Positions 1 through 6,578 of a DNA stretch of 8,835 nt are shown piece by piece (positions within the stretch are counted from its first letter, which is position 1; each line of letters opens with the position of its first letter). The notes under the pieces were generated by a model. It was not told the DNA's origin, ran no database searches, and saw only the letters and a program-made list of their open reading frames with translations. The stretch lies in NCBI GenBank assembly GCA_050175155.1, contig JBFXJF010000050.1, positions 1 through 8,835 of the forward strand, read 5' to 3'. This DNA comes from JBFXJF01 sp050175155. Its GTDB lineage: Bacteria; Bacillota; Bacilli; Tepidibacillales; Tepidibacillaceae. The position numbers and the translations under genes are program-made.

Positions 1-1
1 C

Positions 2-562
2 ACCTCCACCCTCGATGCAACGGCCAAAAACAACCTTATTAATGCAGAAAATAAATTGAAACAAGGGCCCTGCCTTAGCAAAACTATCATGAATTCAACT
101 TGGAATAGTAAACTTACAATTAAAATTAATTCTACATTGGGTAGTACGGGATCACACACCCTCGGTGTAATCGAATTTAGAAGTGCAACTTCTATATCCG
201 ACATAACCCTTCTTCACGAACTTTTTCACGAGTATCAAGACAAAGTTAACGGTGTTCTCCCAGTAACCCAGCTGAGCGAGTTTGAAGCTTGGCTATTCGT
301 AGATTTATACCTTTGGGATATTAACAATGAGGATTTGACCTGGACAAGAGGGTTAGACCAATACAGTGATATGGTACTAGATTACAAAGATTGGATTAAT
401 GATATCTATGAGAATGGATTTGATGTTTCCACCATGGCCGATTATACAAAATGGTTCGACGAATTTATGAAAGTAAAAGATTCGGCCTACGGGAAATATC
501 CTGTTGGTAACAACTCAAACCCTGGTGCAATAATAAATACCTTTAACGTTTGTAATTACTAA
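2..562 (+). CDS. C-terminal metallopeptidase-like domain of a large, probably polymorphic-toxin, protein (5' partial)
   Basis: The frame is open from the window edge (first full codon at position 2) to the TAA at 560-562, so only the last 186 residues are seen and the real start lies upstream. The TTG at 56 is an internal Leu codon. The key motif is HELFH, with its first His codon at 215-217, in the context TLLHELFHEYQD. About 17 residues later comes SEFEAW, which could supply the third zinc ligand as in gluzincins. Seen: the HExxH motif, a Cys near the front (GPCLSK) and a Cys three residues from the end (NVCNY). Known: Bacteroidota Rhs-type and other polymorphic toxins often end in such variable metallopeptidase tips. 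Inferred: this is the currently expressed toxin tip, and the family A gene 12 bp downstream is its immunity gene. The C-terminal half (WINDIYENGF, then YTKWFDEF) aligns with the short family C fragments further on. A housekeeping secreted peptidase cannot be excluded without the missing N-terminus. Confidence 0.75.
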   Translation, partial: TSTLDATAKNNLINAENKLKQGPCLSKTIMNSTWNSKLTIKINSTLGSTGSHTLGVIEFRSATSISDITLLHELFHEYQDKVNGVLPVTQLSEFEAWLFVDLYLWDINNEDLTWTRGLDQYSDMVLDYKDWINDIYENGFDVSTMADYTKWFDEFMKVKDSAYGKYPVGNNSNPGAIINTFNVCNY

Positions 563-574
563 AATATTAAACAT

Positions 575-1201
575 ATGAAACTATACTTTTTAAATATAAA
601 TAACACCTCATTAAGGACGCTGGGGATAATTCTACTAACTCTAGCATTTCAGAACATTTGTTACTCTCAAGATAGCAAGGAGTACCAAGTAAAAGGGAAG
701 AAGGGTGTATTGAACTGTACAGAATCGAAAAGTAAGAATAGAACTATATACAGCAATGTAAACAATAAGAAGAATCTGAGAGAGGATTACAAAACCGATG
801 ATCCCACTCTAGAGTTAGCATTCCTTGGGTTCTATATTAACACATATGATAGTTTCCTTGATGCTTTCCGTAAAACATTCTCAGAGAGTAGAATTGAAGA
901 GTTGACAAAACATAAAGAAAAAATTCAAATTAGCTTTAGGCTAAATCAAGATGGAGAACATTTGGGTATGGGGTTTGTTCTCAACTATGGTAGCACCATT
1001 ACACCTGATGAAATTCTAACTCTTGAGGAAAACTTGTTAAAGATGGTTTCCTTTATGCCATTACAAAAGTTTGAGTATAAGTTATTGACCAGTTATTCAA
1101 TAAGAACAGATTTTGATGAAATTCGCCGTGGTGATATTTCTAGGCTAAAAAAGAAAGAAGTGGATCAACGTGAAAGGGCAAAGTTATTTGTTACAGAATA
1201 G
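575..1201 (+). CDS. Family A exported protein, copy 1 (putative immunity protein)
   Basis: The product has 208 residues. A signal peptide covers about residues 1-32, with a hydrophobic core LGIILLTLAF and a likely cleavage after YSQ, before DSKEY. The mature part has one conserved Cys (C48, VLNC), then YINTYDSFLDAF, FRLNQDG (121-127), a TPDEILTLEEN helix-like stretch, and FDEIRRGDISRLKK near the end. The start is set by the MKxxFLNIN opening shared with the other copies. It begins 12 bp after the toxin-like gene with no terminator between them, so the two are probably co-transcribed. Residues about 96-142 differ most from the other copies. I do not recognise a named family. The immunity role is inferred from its position and multiplicity, and the signal peptide places it in the periplasm or on the envelope. 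Confidence 0.85.
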   Translation: MKLYFLNINNTSLRTLGIILLTLAFQNICYSQDSKEYQVKGKKGVLNCTESKSKNRTIYSNVNNKKNLREDYKTDDPTLELAFLGFYINTYDSFLDAFRKTFSESRIEELTKHKEKIQISFRLNQDGEHLGMGFVLNYGSTITPDEILTLEENLLKMVSFMPLQKFEYKLLTSYSIRTDFDEIRRGDISRLKKKEVDQRERAKLFVTE

Positions 1202-1209
1202 CATTGTAA

Positions 1210-1234
1210 AAACGGGAGCGTAATACTCCCGTTT
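1210..1234 (+). terminator. Hairpin between family A copies 1 and 2
   Basis: A perfect 9-bp stem (aaacgggag / ctcccgttt) encloses a 7-nt loop (cgtaata), 8 bp after the stop of copy 1. The T tract after it is short and interrupted (gtttgttatt), so termination may be partial. The same hairpin follows copies 2 and 4. Confidence 0.6.
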
Positions 1235-1251
1235 GTTATTAAATTTTTATT

Positions 1252-1878
1252 ATGAAACGAAATTTTTTAAATATAAATAACTCCCCATTAAGGATACTGG
1301 GGATAATTCTACTAACTCTAACATTTCAGAACATTTGTTACTCTCAAGATAGCAAAGAGTACCAAGTAAAAGGGAAAAAGGGTGTATTGAAGTGCGTTGA
1401 ATCAAAGAGTAAAAATAGGGCTATATACAGCAATGTAAACAATAAGAAGAATCTGAGGGAGTATTACAAAACAGATGATCCAGAATTAGAACTTTCTTTC
1501 CTGGGGTTTTATATTAATACTTATGATACGTTTCTTGAGGCTTTTCATAAAACATTCTCAGATGATAGAATTGAAGATTTGGCAAAGTTTAAAGAAAAAA
1601 TCAATATCCGATTTAGACTAAATCAAGATGGAGAACACTTAGCAATGTCATTTACACTCAACTACGGGACAAGCCTAACACCTGATGAGATTCTAACACT
1701 TGAAGAAAATATTAAAAAAATGGTTTCCTTCACTCCTTTAAGAAAGTTTGAGTATAAACTGCTAACCGCTTATGTAATAAGAACGGATTTTGATGAAATT
1801 CGTCGTGGTGATATTACAAGGCTAAAGAAAATGGAAGCCAACCAACGTGAACGGGCAAAGTTATTTGTTACAGAATAG
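1252..1878 (+). CDS. Family A exported protein, copy 2 (putative immunity paralogue)
   Basis: The product has 208 residues and the same architecture as copy 1: signal peptide with core LGIILLTLTF and cleavage after YSQ, a single early Cys (VLKC), FRLNQDG, TPDEILTLEEN, and FDEIRRGDITRLKK. The N-terminal 90 and C-terminal 60 residues are close to the other copies. The central block (LEAFHKTFSDDRIEDLAKFKEKINIR) is distinct. There is no toxin-like segment in front of it, only a 50-bp spacer carrying a hairpin. It may protect against a variant of the upstream toxin made by another strain, which is inference. Copies 2 and 3 lie in tandem with a 677-bp period, consistent with unequal crossing-over. 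Confidence 0.85.
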   Translation: MKRNFLNINNSPLRILGIILLTLTFQNICYSQDSKEYQVKGKKGVLKCVESKSKNRAIYSNVNNKKNLREYYKTDDPELELSFLGFYINTYDTFLEAFHKTFSDDRIEDLAKFKEKINIRFRLNQDGEHLAMSFTLNYGTSLTPDEILTLEENIKKMVSFTPLRKFEYKLLTAYVIRTDFDEIRRGDITRLKKMEANQRERAKLFVTE

Positions 1879-2116
1879 CATTGTAAAAACGGGAGCGTAA
1901 TACTCCCGTTTGTTATTAAATTTTTATTATGAAACGAAATTTTTTAAATATAAATAACTCCCCATTAAGGATACTGGGGATAATTCTACTAACTCTAACA
2001 TTTCAGAACATTTGTTACTCTCAAGATATCAAAGAGTACAAAGTAAAAGGGAAAAAGGGTGTATTGAAGTGCGTTGAATCAAAGAGTAAAAATAGGGCTA
2101 TATACAGCAATGTAAA
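1828..2116 (+). repeat. 289-bp exact repeat, left copy (family A copy 2 to 3 junction)
   Basis: It covers the end of copy 2, the spacer hairpin and the first 188 bp of copy 3. By eye it is identical to 3181-3469, exactly 1353 bp (two array units) downstream, pointing to a recent two-unit duplication or gene conversion. Confidence 0.75.
1887..1911 (+). terminator. Hairpin between family A copies 2 and 3
   Basis: This is an exact repeat of the hairpin at 1210-1234: a 9-bp stem aaacgggag / ctcccgttt with loop cgtaata, 8 bp after the stop codon and followed by gttattaaattttt. It is either a weak intrinsic terminator or an mRNA processing or stability element between tandem genes. Confidence 0.6.
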
Positions 2117-2555
2117 TAATAAGAAGAATCTAAGGGAGGATTACAAAACCGATGATCCCACTCTAGAGTTATCGTTTCTGGGATTTTTTATTAACTCTTA
2201 TGATAGTTTTCTAGATGCTTTCAGCAAAACGTTTTCAAAGAGTAGAATTGACGATTTGGTACAAAAAGAAGAAAAAATAGTTATAGATTTCAGGTTGACT
2301 CAAGATGGAGATTATCTAGCAATGGCATTTACCCTCAACTACGGGACAAACCTAACGCCTGATGAGATTCTAACACTTGAAGAAAATATTAAAAAAATGG
2401 TCTCCTTCACTCCTTTACAAAAGTTTGAGCATAAACTGCTAACCGCTTATGTAATAAGAACGGATTTTGATGAAATTCGCCGTGGTGATATTACAAGGCT
2501 GAAAAAGATGGAGGCCAACCAACGTGAAAGGGCTAAACTATTTGTTACAGAATAG
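1929..2555 (+). CDS. Family A exported protein, copy 3 (putative immunity paralogue)
   Basis: The product has 208 residues, with signal peptide cleavage likely after YSQ, before DIKEYKVKG. It shares the conserved early Cys, TPDEILTLEEN and FDEIRRGDITRLKK with its neighbours. The central block (AFSKTFSKSRIDDLVQKEEKIVIDFRLTQDG) is its own, and it replaces the usual LNQDG with LTQDG. The first 188 bp of the gene, together with the preceding spacer and the end of copy 2, recur identically at copies 4 and 5, which shows recent duplication or conversion. The 3' end and following spacer differ in detail from those of copies 1, 2 and 4 (stem gains a c-g pair, loop is tgtaatg). Its function is inferred only from array context. 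Confidence 0.85.
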   Translation: MKRNFLNINNSPLRILGIILLTLTFQNICYSQDIKEYKVKGKKGVLKCVESKSKNRAIYSNVNNKKNLREDYKTDDPTLELSFLGFFINSYDSFLDAFSKTFSKSRIDDLVQKEEKIVIDFRLTQDGDYLAMAFTLNYGTNLTPDEILTLEENIKKMVSFTPLQKFEHKLLTAYVIRTDFDEIRRGDITRLKKMEANQRERAKLFVTE

Positions 2556-2563
2556 CATTTTAA

Positions 2564-2590
2564 CAAACGGGAGTGTAATGCTCCCGTTTG
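2564..2590 (+). terminator. Hairpin between family A copies 3 and 4
   Basis: A 10-bp perfect stem (caaacgggag / ctcccgtttg) encloses the 7-nt loop tgtaatg. Compared with the hairpins after copies 1, 2 and 4, the loop sequence has changed and an outer c-g pair replaces an a/g mismatch, so the structure seems to be maintained. No long T tract follows (aaattagg), so it may attenuate rather than stop transcription. Confidence 0.55.
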
Positions 2591-2604
2591 AAATTAGGTT
2601 TATT

Positions 2605-3231
2605 ATGAAACGATATTTTTTAAACATAAATAAATCCCTATTAAGGATATTGGGGATAATTCTACTAACTCTAACCTTTCAGAGCATTTGTTACTCCCAA
2701 GATAGTAAGGAGTATCAAGTAAAAGGTAATAAAGGAGTATTGAACTGTACAGAATCGAAAAGTAAAAATAGAACTATATACAGCAATGTAAACAATAAGA
2801 AGAATCTGAGGGAGGATTACAAAACCGATGATCCCACTCTAGAGTTAGCATTCCTTGGGTTCTATATTAATACGTATGATAGTTTTATTGATGCCTTTAA
2901 AAAAACATTTACTGAAGAGAGAATAAATGAACTATCTTCAATGGGTGAAAAGATAAAGATAAATTTTGCATTAAATCAAGATGGCGAATACCTTGCAATG
3001 GCTTTTGTTTTGAACTATGGTTCTAATATTAAGCCTGATGAAATCCTAACACTTGAGGAAAATATAAAAAAGATGGTCTCCTTCACTCCCTTACAAAAGT
3101 TTGAGCATAAACTCCTAACTGCCTATGTAATAAGAACGGATTTTGATGAAATTCGTCGTGGTGATATTACAAGGCTAAAAAAAATGGAAGCCAACCAACG
3201 TGAACGGGCAAAGTTATTTGTTACAGAATAG
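2605..3231 (+). CDS. Family A exported protein, copy 4 (putative immunity paralogue)
   Basis: The start is placed at ATG 2605 (MKRYFLNINKSLL), matching the other copies at 208 residues. An in-frame ATG at 2524 would overlap copy 3 and read through its hairpin, so it is rejected. It has a signal peptide with cleavage after YSQ, early Cys (VLNC), FALNQDG in place of FRLNQDG, KPDEILTLEEN and FDEIRRGDITRLKK. The gene is a visible mosaic. About 2739-2871 matches copy 1 almost base for base (NCTESKSKNRTIYS to ELAFLGFYIN). The 3' third matches copies 2 and 3, and the central block (AFKKTFTEERINELSSMGEKIKIN) is unique. This pattern suggests conversion among copies with selection for diversity in the middle. 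Confidence 0.85.
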   Translation: MKRYFLNINKSLLRILGIILLTLTFQSICYSQDSKEYQVKGNKGVLNCTESKSKNRTIYSNVNNKKNLREDYKTDDPTLELAFLGFYINTYDSFIDAFKKTFTEERINELSSMGEKIKINFALNQDGEYLAMAFVLNYGSNIKPDEILTLEENIKKMVSFTPLQKFEHKLLTAYVIRTDFDEIRRGDITRLKKMEANQRERAKLFVTE

Positions 3232-3469
3232 CATTGTAAAAACGGGAGCGTAATACTCCCGTTTGTTATTAAATTTTTATTATGAAACGAAATTTTTTAA
3301 ATATAAATAACTCCCCATTAAGGATACTGGGGATAATTCTACTAACTCTAACATTTCAGAACATTTGTTACTCTCAAGATATCAAAGAGTACAAAGTAAA
3401 AGGGAAAAAGGGTGTATTGAAGTGCGTTGAATCAAAGAGTAAAAATAGGGCTATATACAGCAATGTAAA
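3181..3469 (+). repeat. 289-bp exact repeat, right copy (family A copy 4 to 5 junction)
   Basis: By eye it is identical to 1828-2116. At 3470, directly after it, the truncated copy 5 changes from copy 3-like to copy 2-like bases, marking a conversion boundary. Confidence 0.75.
3240..3264 (+). terminator. Hairpin after family A copy 4
   Basis: The sequence is identical to the hairpins after copies 1 and 2: 9-bp stem aaacgggag / ctcccgttt, loop cgtaata, followed by gttattaaattttt and the start of the truncated copy 5. Confidence 0.6.
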
Positions 3470-3524
3470 CAATAAGAAGAATCTGAGGGAGTATTACAAA
3501 ACCAATTCTACAATGGTGGCCTAG
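3282..3524 (+). pseudogene. Family A copy 5, truncated and fused to an orphan toxin-tip fragment
   Basis: The reading frame is 80 codons instead of 208. Codons 1-74 (up to REYYKTN) match family A with an intact signal peptide. The match breaks at the 7-bp word caaaacc (3497-3503), which also occurs in the toxin-tip segment at 8283-8289. After it the DNA is toxin-tip sequence in another frame, adding NSTMVA before a TAG at 3522-3524. The first 188 bp equal copy 3, while the stretch just before the break (gtaaacaataag through gagtattacaaaac) equals copy 2, so this copy was already mosaic. It would at most make a short exported peptide without the QDG and DEI segments, so it is probably non-functional. 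Confidence 0.85.
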
Positions 3525-3869
3525 GACAGTAGGGTCTCAGAATGCCAGGGTTCACCAATATGGAGTTTGAGGCAAAGGTAATGTATGCTATTTATTGGTA
3601 TCAAAAAGGGCTAGGAGAGCTACCTGTCCTATTTTATGGCATGGATGATGTACAACAAGGAATGTTTATGGATTGGTTTGACGAAATAATTAGGAACGGA
3701 GCAACTGATTCTGTGCTTAATAATTATAATGAACTGATAAAACTCTTCAACGCAAAAAATCCCGCTTATGCAAATTGTATTTCACTGTCATTTCCTCGCT
3801 TAAGTGTAATAATTAACTTATTGAATGGCTGTCCTAAATCATAATAATATGAAAACAATAAAATTAAAA
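3497..3869 (+). repeat. Long direct repeat, left copy (toxin tip plus family B start)
   Basis: This segment is highly similar to 8283-8656, differing by scattered substitutions and one A insertion in the right copy. It begins at the 7-bp word caaaacc where family A copy 5 is cut. It ends seven codons into the family B gene. Confidence 0.75.
3504..3844 (+). pseudogene. Orphan toxin-tip fragment (family C, VMYAIYWYQ subtype), 5'-truncated
   Basis: In the toxin frame this segment reads NQFYNGGLGQ, a TAG at 3530-3532, then GLRMPGFTNMEFEAKVMYAIYWYQ and on to NLLNGCPKS, with TAA at 3842-3844. The longest open piece is 3542-3844 (100 residues from an ATG). It lacks the HExxH region, has no usual start and is interrupted by a stop. 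The EFEA motif, a WFDEIIRNG stretch and a C-terminal GCP correspond to EFEAW, WINDIYENG and NVC in the 2-562 product. I read it as a displaced toxin C-terminus rather than a working gene. Its family B partner starts 4 bp downstream. A near-identical but further decayed copy lies at 8290-8631. Confidence 0.7.
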
Positions 3870-4430
3870 TCAGTATTAATTTGCCTGTTAATATTTTTTA
3901 CTAATTACACATACTCTCAAAATAATTGGGAAGAAGGCATGAACAATACCAAAAATGGTCAATTTAAGTGCTCTTATAGCAAAAACACTAGTGGCTTATC
4001 TATCAAAAAAATAGTTAATGACGAAAGAACAAGCCTACCGTTAGGTTGCAATGATAATGCATCAACAAAGGTTTATATTAATTCTGCAAAAGAAATCAAT
4101 TTAATTTTAACCGAAACATTTGGAGATGAAAGGTTAAAGCAGTTGCTTAAACTCAATGAAAAATTCGATTTTTTATTTACTCTCGATCAAGATGGAATAC
4201 CAATACAAATAACATTTAGATTGAATTCTAATACAACTATGACACCAGAAGAATTGAGTTTAATTGATGAAAGAATTAAAAAGAAAATAAGATTTAAAGT
4301 GGTAAGGGACATCCCGTGCAATAGCCCTCATACGAACATGTTCTTTCTCCGAATACGATTCGATGAAGTATTAAGTGGGGAGATTCGATCCTTAAAAGAA
4401 AACGAAGAAGAAGGTAAAAAACACTGGTAA
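3849..4430 (+). CDS. Family B exported protein 1 (putative immunity, PHTNMF subtype)
   Basis: The start is set at ATG 3849 (MKTIKLKSVLICLLIFF), which opens directly into a signal peptide. The in-frame ATG at 3825 would overlap the upstream reading frame and add a charged leader. The product has 193 residues with likely cleavage after YSQ (residue 24). The mature protein has Cys41 (FKC), YINSAKE, FTLDQDGIPIQITF (110-123), TPEELSLIDERIKKKI, PCNSPHTNMFF and FDEVLSGEIRSLK. The order YIN, QDG, TPEE, FDE, G(D/E)I matches family A, so A and B are distant paralogues. It sits 4 bp after a toxin-tip fragment and 5 bp before a strong terminator, forming one cassette. The immunity role is inferred. Confidence 0.85.
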   Translation: MKTIKLKSVLICLLIFFTNYTYSQNNWEEGMNNTKNGQFKCSYSKNTSGLSIKKIVNDERTSLPLGCNDNASTKVYINSAKEINLILTETFGDERLKQLLKLNEKFDFLFTLDQDGIPIQITFRLNSNTTMTPEELSLIDERIKKKIRFKVVRDIPCNSPHTNMFFLRIRFDEVLSGEIRSLKENEEEGKKHW

Positions 4431-4435
4431 TCATG

Positions 4436-4460
4436 ACGGGAGTTTCTAACTCCCGTTTTT
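4436..4460 (+). terminator. Rho-independent terminator after family B protein 1
   Basis: A 9-bp stem acgggagtt / aactcccgt has a tct loop and is followed by ttttt g tttttt. It lies 5 bp after the stop codon. Directly downstream, 4467-4474 reads TATTTTTG, a full match to the Bacteroidota -7 consensus TAnnTTTG, though it may be a by-product of the T-rich tail. Confidence 0.85.
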
Positions 4461-4485
4461 GTTTTTTATTTTTGTAAGTAGAACG

Positions 4486-4842
4486 TTGTATGCCTAATAA
4501 GACCGTTTTTATAACGAACTTAGTAAGTACGGCTCTGGAATGCTAGGGTTCACCAATATGGAGTTTGAGGCAAAACTGATGCAGGCAATTTACTGTATAG
4601 AGTCTGGCATAGAATATGAAGCCATCCTTAATCAATACTTTAAAAGTCAAGATTGGACAGATTTTAGAAACTGGGTTTTTTATTATCTAGACAATGGGGC
4701 TAATAGTACTTTTTTAGAAAGGTATAATTATTTTATTAAAATATTTAACGATAAGGATCCTAATTATAGGGGCTATATCTCTGATAGTTTTCCAAGAATG
4801 TCGGTTATTAACTTTTTATTTGATGGTTGTCCTAAGCTTTAA
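4486..4842 (+). pseudogene. Orphan toxin-tip fragment (family C, LMQAIYC subtype) with degenerate 5' end
   Basis: Aligned with the copies at 5503 and 7251, the 5' part reads LYA, then two stop codons (4495-4500), then DRFYNELSKYGSGMLGFTNMEFEAKLMQAIYCIESG. The open stretch from ATG 4540 gives 100 residues, ending FLFDGCPKL. The usual MHAFQDNF is replaced by decayed sequence, and no HExxH exists. The part after EFEA diverges from the VMYAIYWYQ subtype but keeps a W at a similar place, the YNYFIKIFNDK helix-like segment and the final GCP. A family B gene of the GEPCVYPF subtype starts 4 bp later. It is probably an untranslated relic or donor cassette. Translation from 4540 as a separate protein cannot be excluded. 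Confidence 0.65.
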
Positions 4843-4846
4843 GAAA

Positions 4847-5425
4847 ATGAAAGCAGCAAAATTTATCGTATTGATATCATTGATCAATTCCATCTCAAAC
4901 TGTACTATTGCTCAGCAAATATGGAAACCCGGCAATGTAAATACGAAAGCAACTACACTTAACTGTAGAGAATCTATAAATGGTATTTATGTAGTTCAGA
5001 AACAGGATTATAATTCCAAAACTGATTTACCATTTGGAACAAGTGATGAAAAAGGAAGTGCCTCATTATACATAAATTCGGAAAGAATCTATTTCAAAAT
5101 TATAAATGAGGTTTTCACACCTGAAAGATTAAAAGATATAGAAATGGTCGAAATAAGAATTATTATTGGTTTTACTATAGATGAAAATGGTATACCAGTT
5201 CAAATTACTTATTCAATAAAGGAAAATTCAAAAATAAAACCTGAAGAAATCGAAATAATTGACAAACTACTGAAAGAGAAGATTAGATTTAAGATAGTAA
5301 GAAAGATACCTTTCGGAGAGCCTTGTGTGTACCCTTTTAGTCATATCCTAAAATTTGAAGAACTCAAGAATGGCGAGTTTCCTTTGCTAAAGCGTAACGA
5401 ACTTGAAGGCAAAAAATACTGGTAA
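4847..5425 (+). CDS. Family B exported protein 2 (putative immunity, GEPCVYPF subtype)
   Basis: The start at ATG 4847 (MKAAKFIVLISLINS) gives 192 residues beginning with a signal peptide, with likely cleavage after IAQ (residue 23). An ATG at 4820 would overlap the toxin fragment and is not favoured. Features are Cys40 (TLNC), LPFGTSDEKGSA, YINSERIYF, FTIDENGIPVQITY, KPEEIEIIDKLLKEKIRFK, IPFGEPCVYPF, and the terminal GKKYW. The protein at 7621-8193 is its closest relative here, sharing the FGTS.EKGSA and GEPCVYPF signatures. Both follow toxin tips of the LMQAIYC subtype, which supports a specific toxin-immunity pairing. A terminator follows 6 bp after the stop. Confidence 0.85.
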   Translation: MKAAKFIVLISLINSISNCTIAQQIWKPGNVNTKATTLNCRESINGIYVVQKQDYNSKTDLPFGTSDEKGSASLYINSERIYFKIINEVFTPERLKDIEMVEIRIIIGFTIDENGIPVQITYSIKENSKIKPEEIEIIDKLLKEKIRFKIVRKIPFGEPCVYPFSHILKFEELKNGEFPLLKRNELEGKKYW

Positions 5426-5553
5426 CATTAGCGGGAGTTTTAGGCTCCCGTTTTTGTTTTTATTTTTGTCATTATACAGGCACAAGCCAATACGAGGAAA
5501 CCATGCATGCCTTCCAAGATAACTTTTATAAAGGGCTTAGTAAGTATGGCCCA
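5399..5553 (+). repeat. 155-bp direct repeat, left copy (immunity 3' end, terminator, toxin-tip start)
   Basis: By eye this segment matches 7147-7301 with only two differences (5430 a/g and 5448 c/g). It spans the last codons of a family B gene, the terminator, the TATTTTTG element and the conserved start of a toxin tip (SQYEETMHAFQDNF). Recombination between the copies would remove or duplicate 1748 bp, which covers one toxin tip and two family B genes. Confidence 0.8.
5432..5455 (+). terminator. Rho-independent terminator after family B protein 2
   Basis: The stem is cgggag / ctcccg, which can extend inward by two G-T pairs around a tta loop, followed by ttttt g ttttt. TATTTTTG at 5461-5468, just beyond, matches the Bacteroidota -7 consensus. 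The element lies inside a 155-bp segment repeated at 7147-7301. Confidence 0.8.
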
Positions 5554-5862
5554 AGAATGCCAGGGTTCACCAATATGGAGTTTGAGGCAAAGGTAATGTA
5601 TGCTATTTATTGGTATCAAGAAGGTATAGGCGAAATGCCTGTTTTATTCAATAATCTTTCGCCAGAAGAACAGAGTAAATTTATTAAGTGGATAGAAGAT
5701 ATTTTAGCGTTCGGCATCACTTCTAGTAATACAAATACCTATAATATTTTAATAAAAATATTTAATGATAAAAATCCATCATACGCTAATTATATATCTT
5801 CAAATTTTCCAGTATTAAGTGTTATTCAGAACTTATTAAGCGGCTGTCCTAAAACATTTTAA
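5503..5862 (+). CDS. Orphan toxin-tip fragment (family C, VMYAIYWYQ subtype)
   Basis: From ATG 5503 the frame codes for 119 residues: MHAFQDNFYKGL, then GFTNMEFEAKVMYAIYWYQ (21-39), WIEDILAFG, YNILIKIFNDK, and the ending GCPKTF. The frame stays open further upstream (TGTSQYEET before the ATG) without a start codon. The stretch EETMH sits where HExxH is expected but lacks the first His, and the ATG lies inside that motif. It is therefore either a silent toxin C-terminus that must recombine into a longer gene or a small protein of unknown role. No signal peptide is present. The family B partner follows after 2 bp, the tightest spacing in the window. Residues 1-39 are nearly identical in other cassettes while the remainder diverges. 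Confidence 0.6.
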   Translation: MHAFQDNFYKGLSKYGPRMPGFTNMEFEAKVMYAIYWYQEGIGEMPVLFNNLSPEEQSKFIKWIEDILAFGITSSNTNTYNILIKIFNDKNPSYANYISSNFPVLSVIQNLLSGCPKTF

Positions 5863-5864
5863 TT

Positions 5865-6449
5865 ATGAAAACAAACATATTGAATATTTTTACATCAGTA
5901 CTCATTTTATTATCTTCGAGTACTTTTGCTGTGGCTCAAGAAAACTGGTCAACTGGTTTAATAAACACTAAAAATGCACAGTTTAACTGTAAGATAGATA
6001 AAGATGACAAATCTTTATCTATTTCAAAGGTTGTAAATGATGATAGGGTTTCTTTACCATTTCTAATGAATGAAGGGGAAACAGTTAGAGTTTATATTAA
6101 CTCTGAGAAAGATTTAACCGCTATAATATTAAATGCTTTCGGTAAAGAGAGACTTATCAATTTATTCAAACAAGGTGAAAGCATTGGGATTTTATTTACA
6201 CTAGACGAGGTAGGCCATCCAATACAACTAACATTTACACTTAAGGCAAACAGTTCTATTAAACCTGAAGAAATTTTTTATATCGATGACCAAATTAGGA
6301 AAAAAGTAAGTTTTAATGTTATTAGAGATAAACCATGCAAAAGTCCCCATACAAATATGTTCTACCATAGAATATCATTAGAAGAAGTTCTCAGTGGGAA
6401 GATAAAAAGGCTAAAAAAAATCGAAGAAGAGGGTAGCAAATTCAAATAA
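5865..6449 (+). CDS. Family B exported protein 3 (putative immunity, PHTNMF subtype)
   Basis: The product has 194 residues with a signal peptide over about residues 1-25 (core SVLILLSSS, cleavage after VAQ). The mature part has Cys42 (FNC), VVNDDRVSLPF, VYINSEKD, FTLDEVGHPIQLTF where QDG is replaced by EVG, KPEEIFYIDDQIRKKV, KPCKSPHTNMFYH, and EEVLSGKIKRLK. Its subtype matches family B protein 1 and the frameshifted copy at 6579, and its upstream tip is the VMYAIYWYQ type. It ends GSKFK rather than GKKxW. The stop codon overlaps nothing, and a terminator begins 2 bp later. Immunity is inferred from the pairing. Confidence 0.85.
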   Translation: MKTNILNIFTSVLILLSSSTFAVAQENWSTGLINTKNAQFNCKIDKDDKSLSISKVVNDDRVSLPFLMNEGETVRVYINSEKDLTAIILNAFGKERLINLFKQGESIGILFTLDEVGHPIQLTFTLKANSSIKPEEIFYIDDQIRKKVSFNVIRDKPCKSPHTNMFYHRISLEEVLSGKIKRLKKIEEEGSKFK

Positions 6450-6450
6450 T

Positions 6451-6478
6451 AAATTGGGAGTTAAAAACTCCCAATTTT
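6451..6478 (+). terminator. Rho-independent terminator after family B protein 3
   Basis: A perfect 12-bp stem aaattgggagtt / aactcccaattt encloses an aaa loop and is followed by tattaaaaag. The outer part differs from the acggg stems of the other cassettes, with matching changes on both arms, so pairing is conserved while sequence is not. Confidence 0.8.
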
Positions 6479-6578
6479 ATTAAAAAGTTTGCTTTTTGCT
6501 TTTCAATAAGAAAAACAATCATAGTTTTAACTTTTATGAATCTCCAAATTCTTTATAATTCAGCACTTATTAAATGTA
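6479..6578. other. AT-rich spacer without a toxin tip
   Basis: This 100-bp stretch lies between a terminator and a family B pseudogene. No MHAFQ, EFEA or GCP remnant was seen in any frame, unlike the space before every other family B gene. It may contain the promoter for the next gene, but no convincing TTTG and TAnnTTTG pair was found. Confidence 0.5.

Noticed and set aside
56..58. TTG at 56 as the start of the metallopeptidase-like gene
   Set aside because: The frame is open to the window edge and the region upstream looks coding, so this is an internal Leu codon of a longer protein.
2524..2604. In-frame N-terminal extension of family A copy 4 starting at ATG 2524
   Set aside because: It overlaps the end of copy 3 in another frame and crosses the hairpin. 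The conserved MKRYFLNIN start and signal peptide lie at 2605.
575..3281. Evenly spaced repeats as a CRISPR-like array
   Set aside because: The period is about 677 bp and each unit is a complete coding gene.
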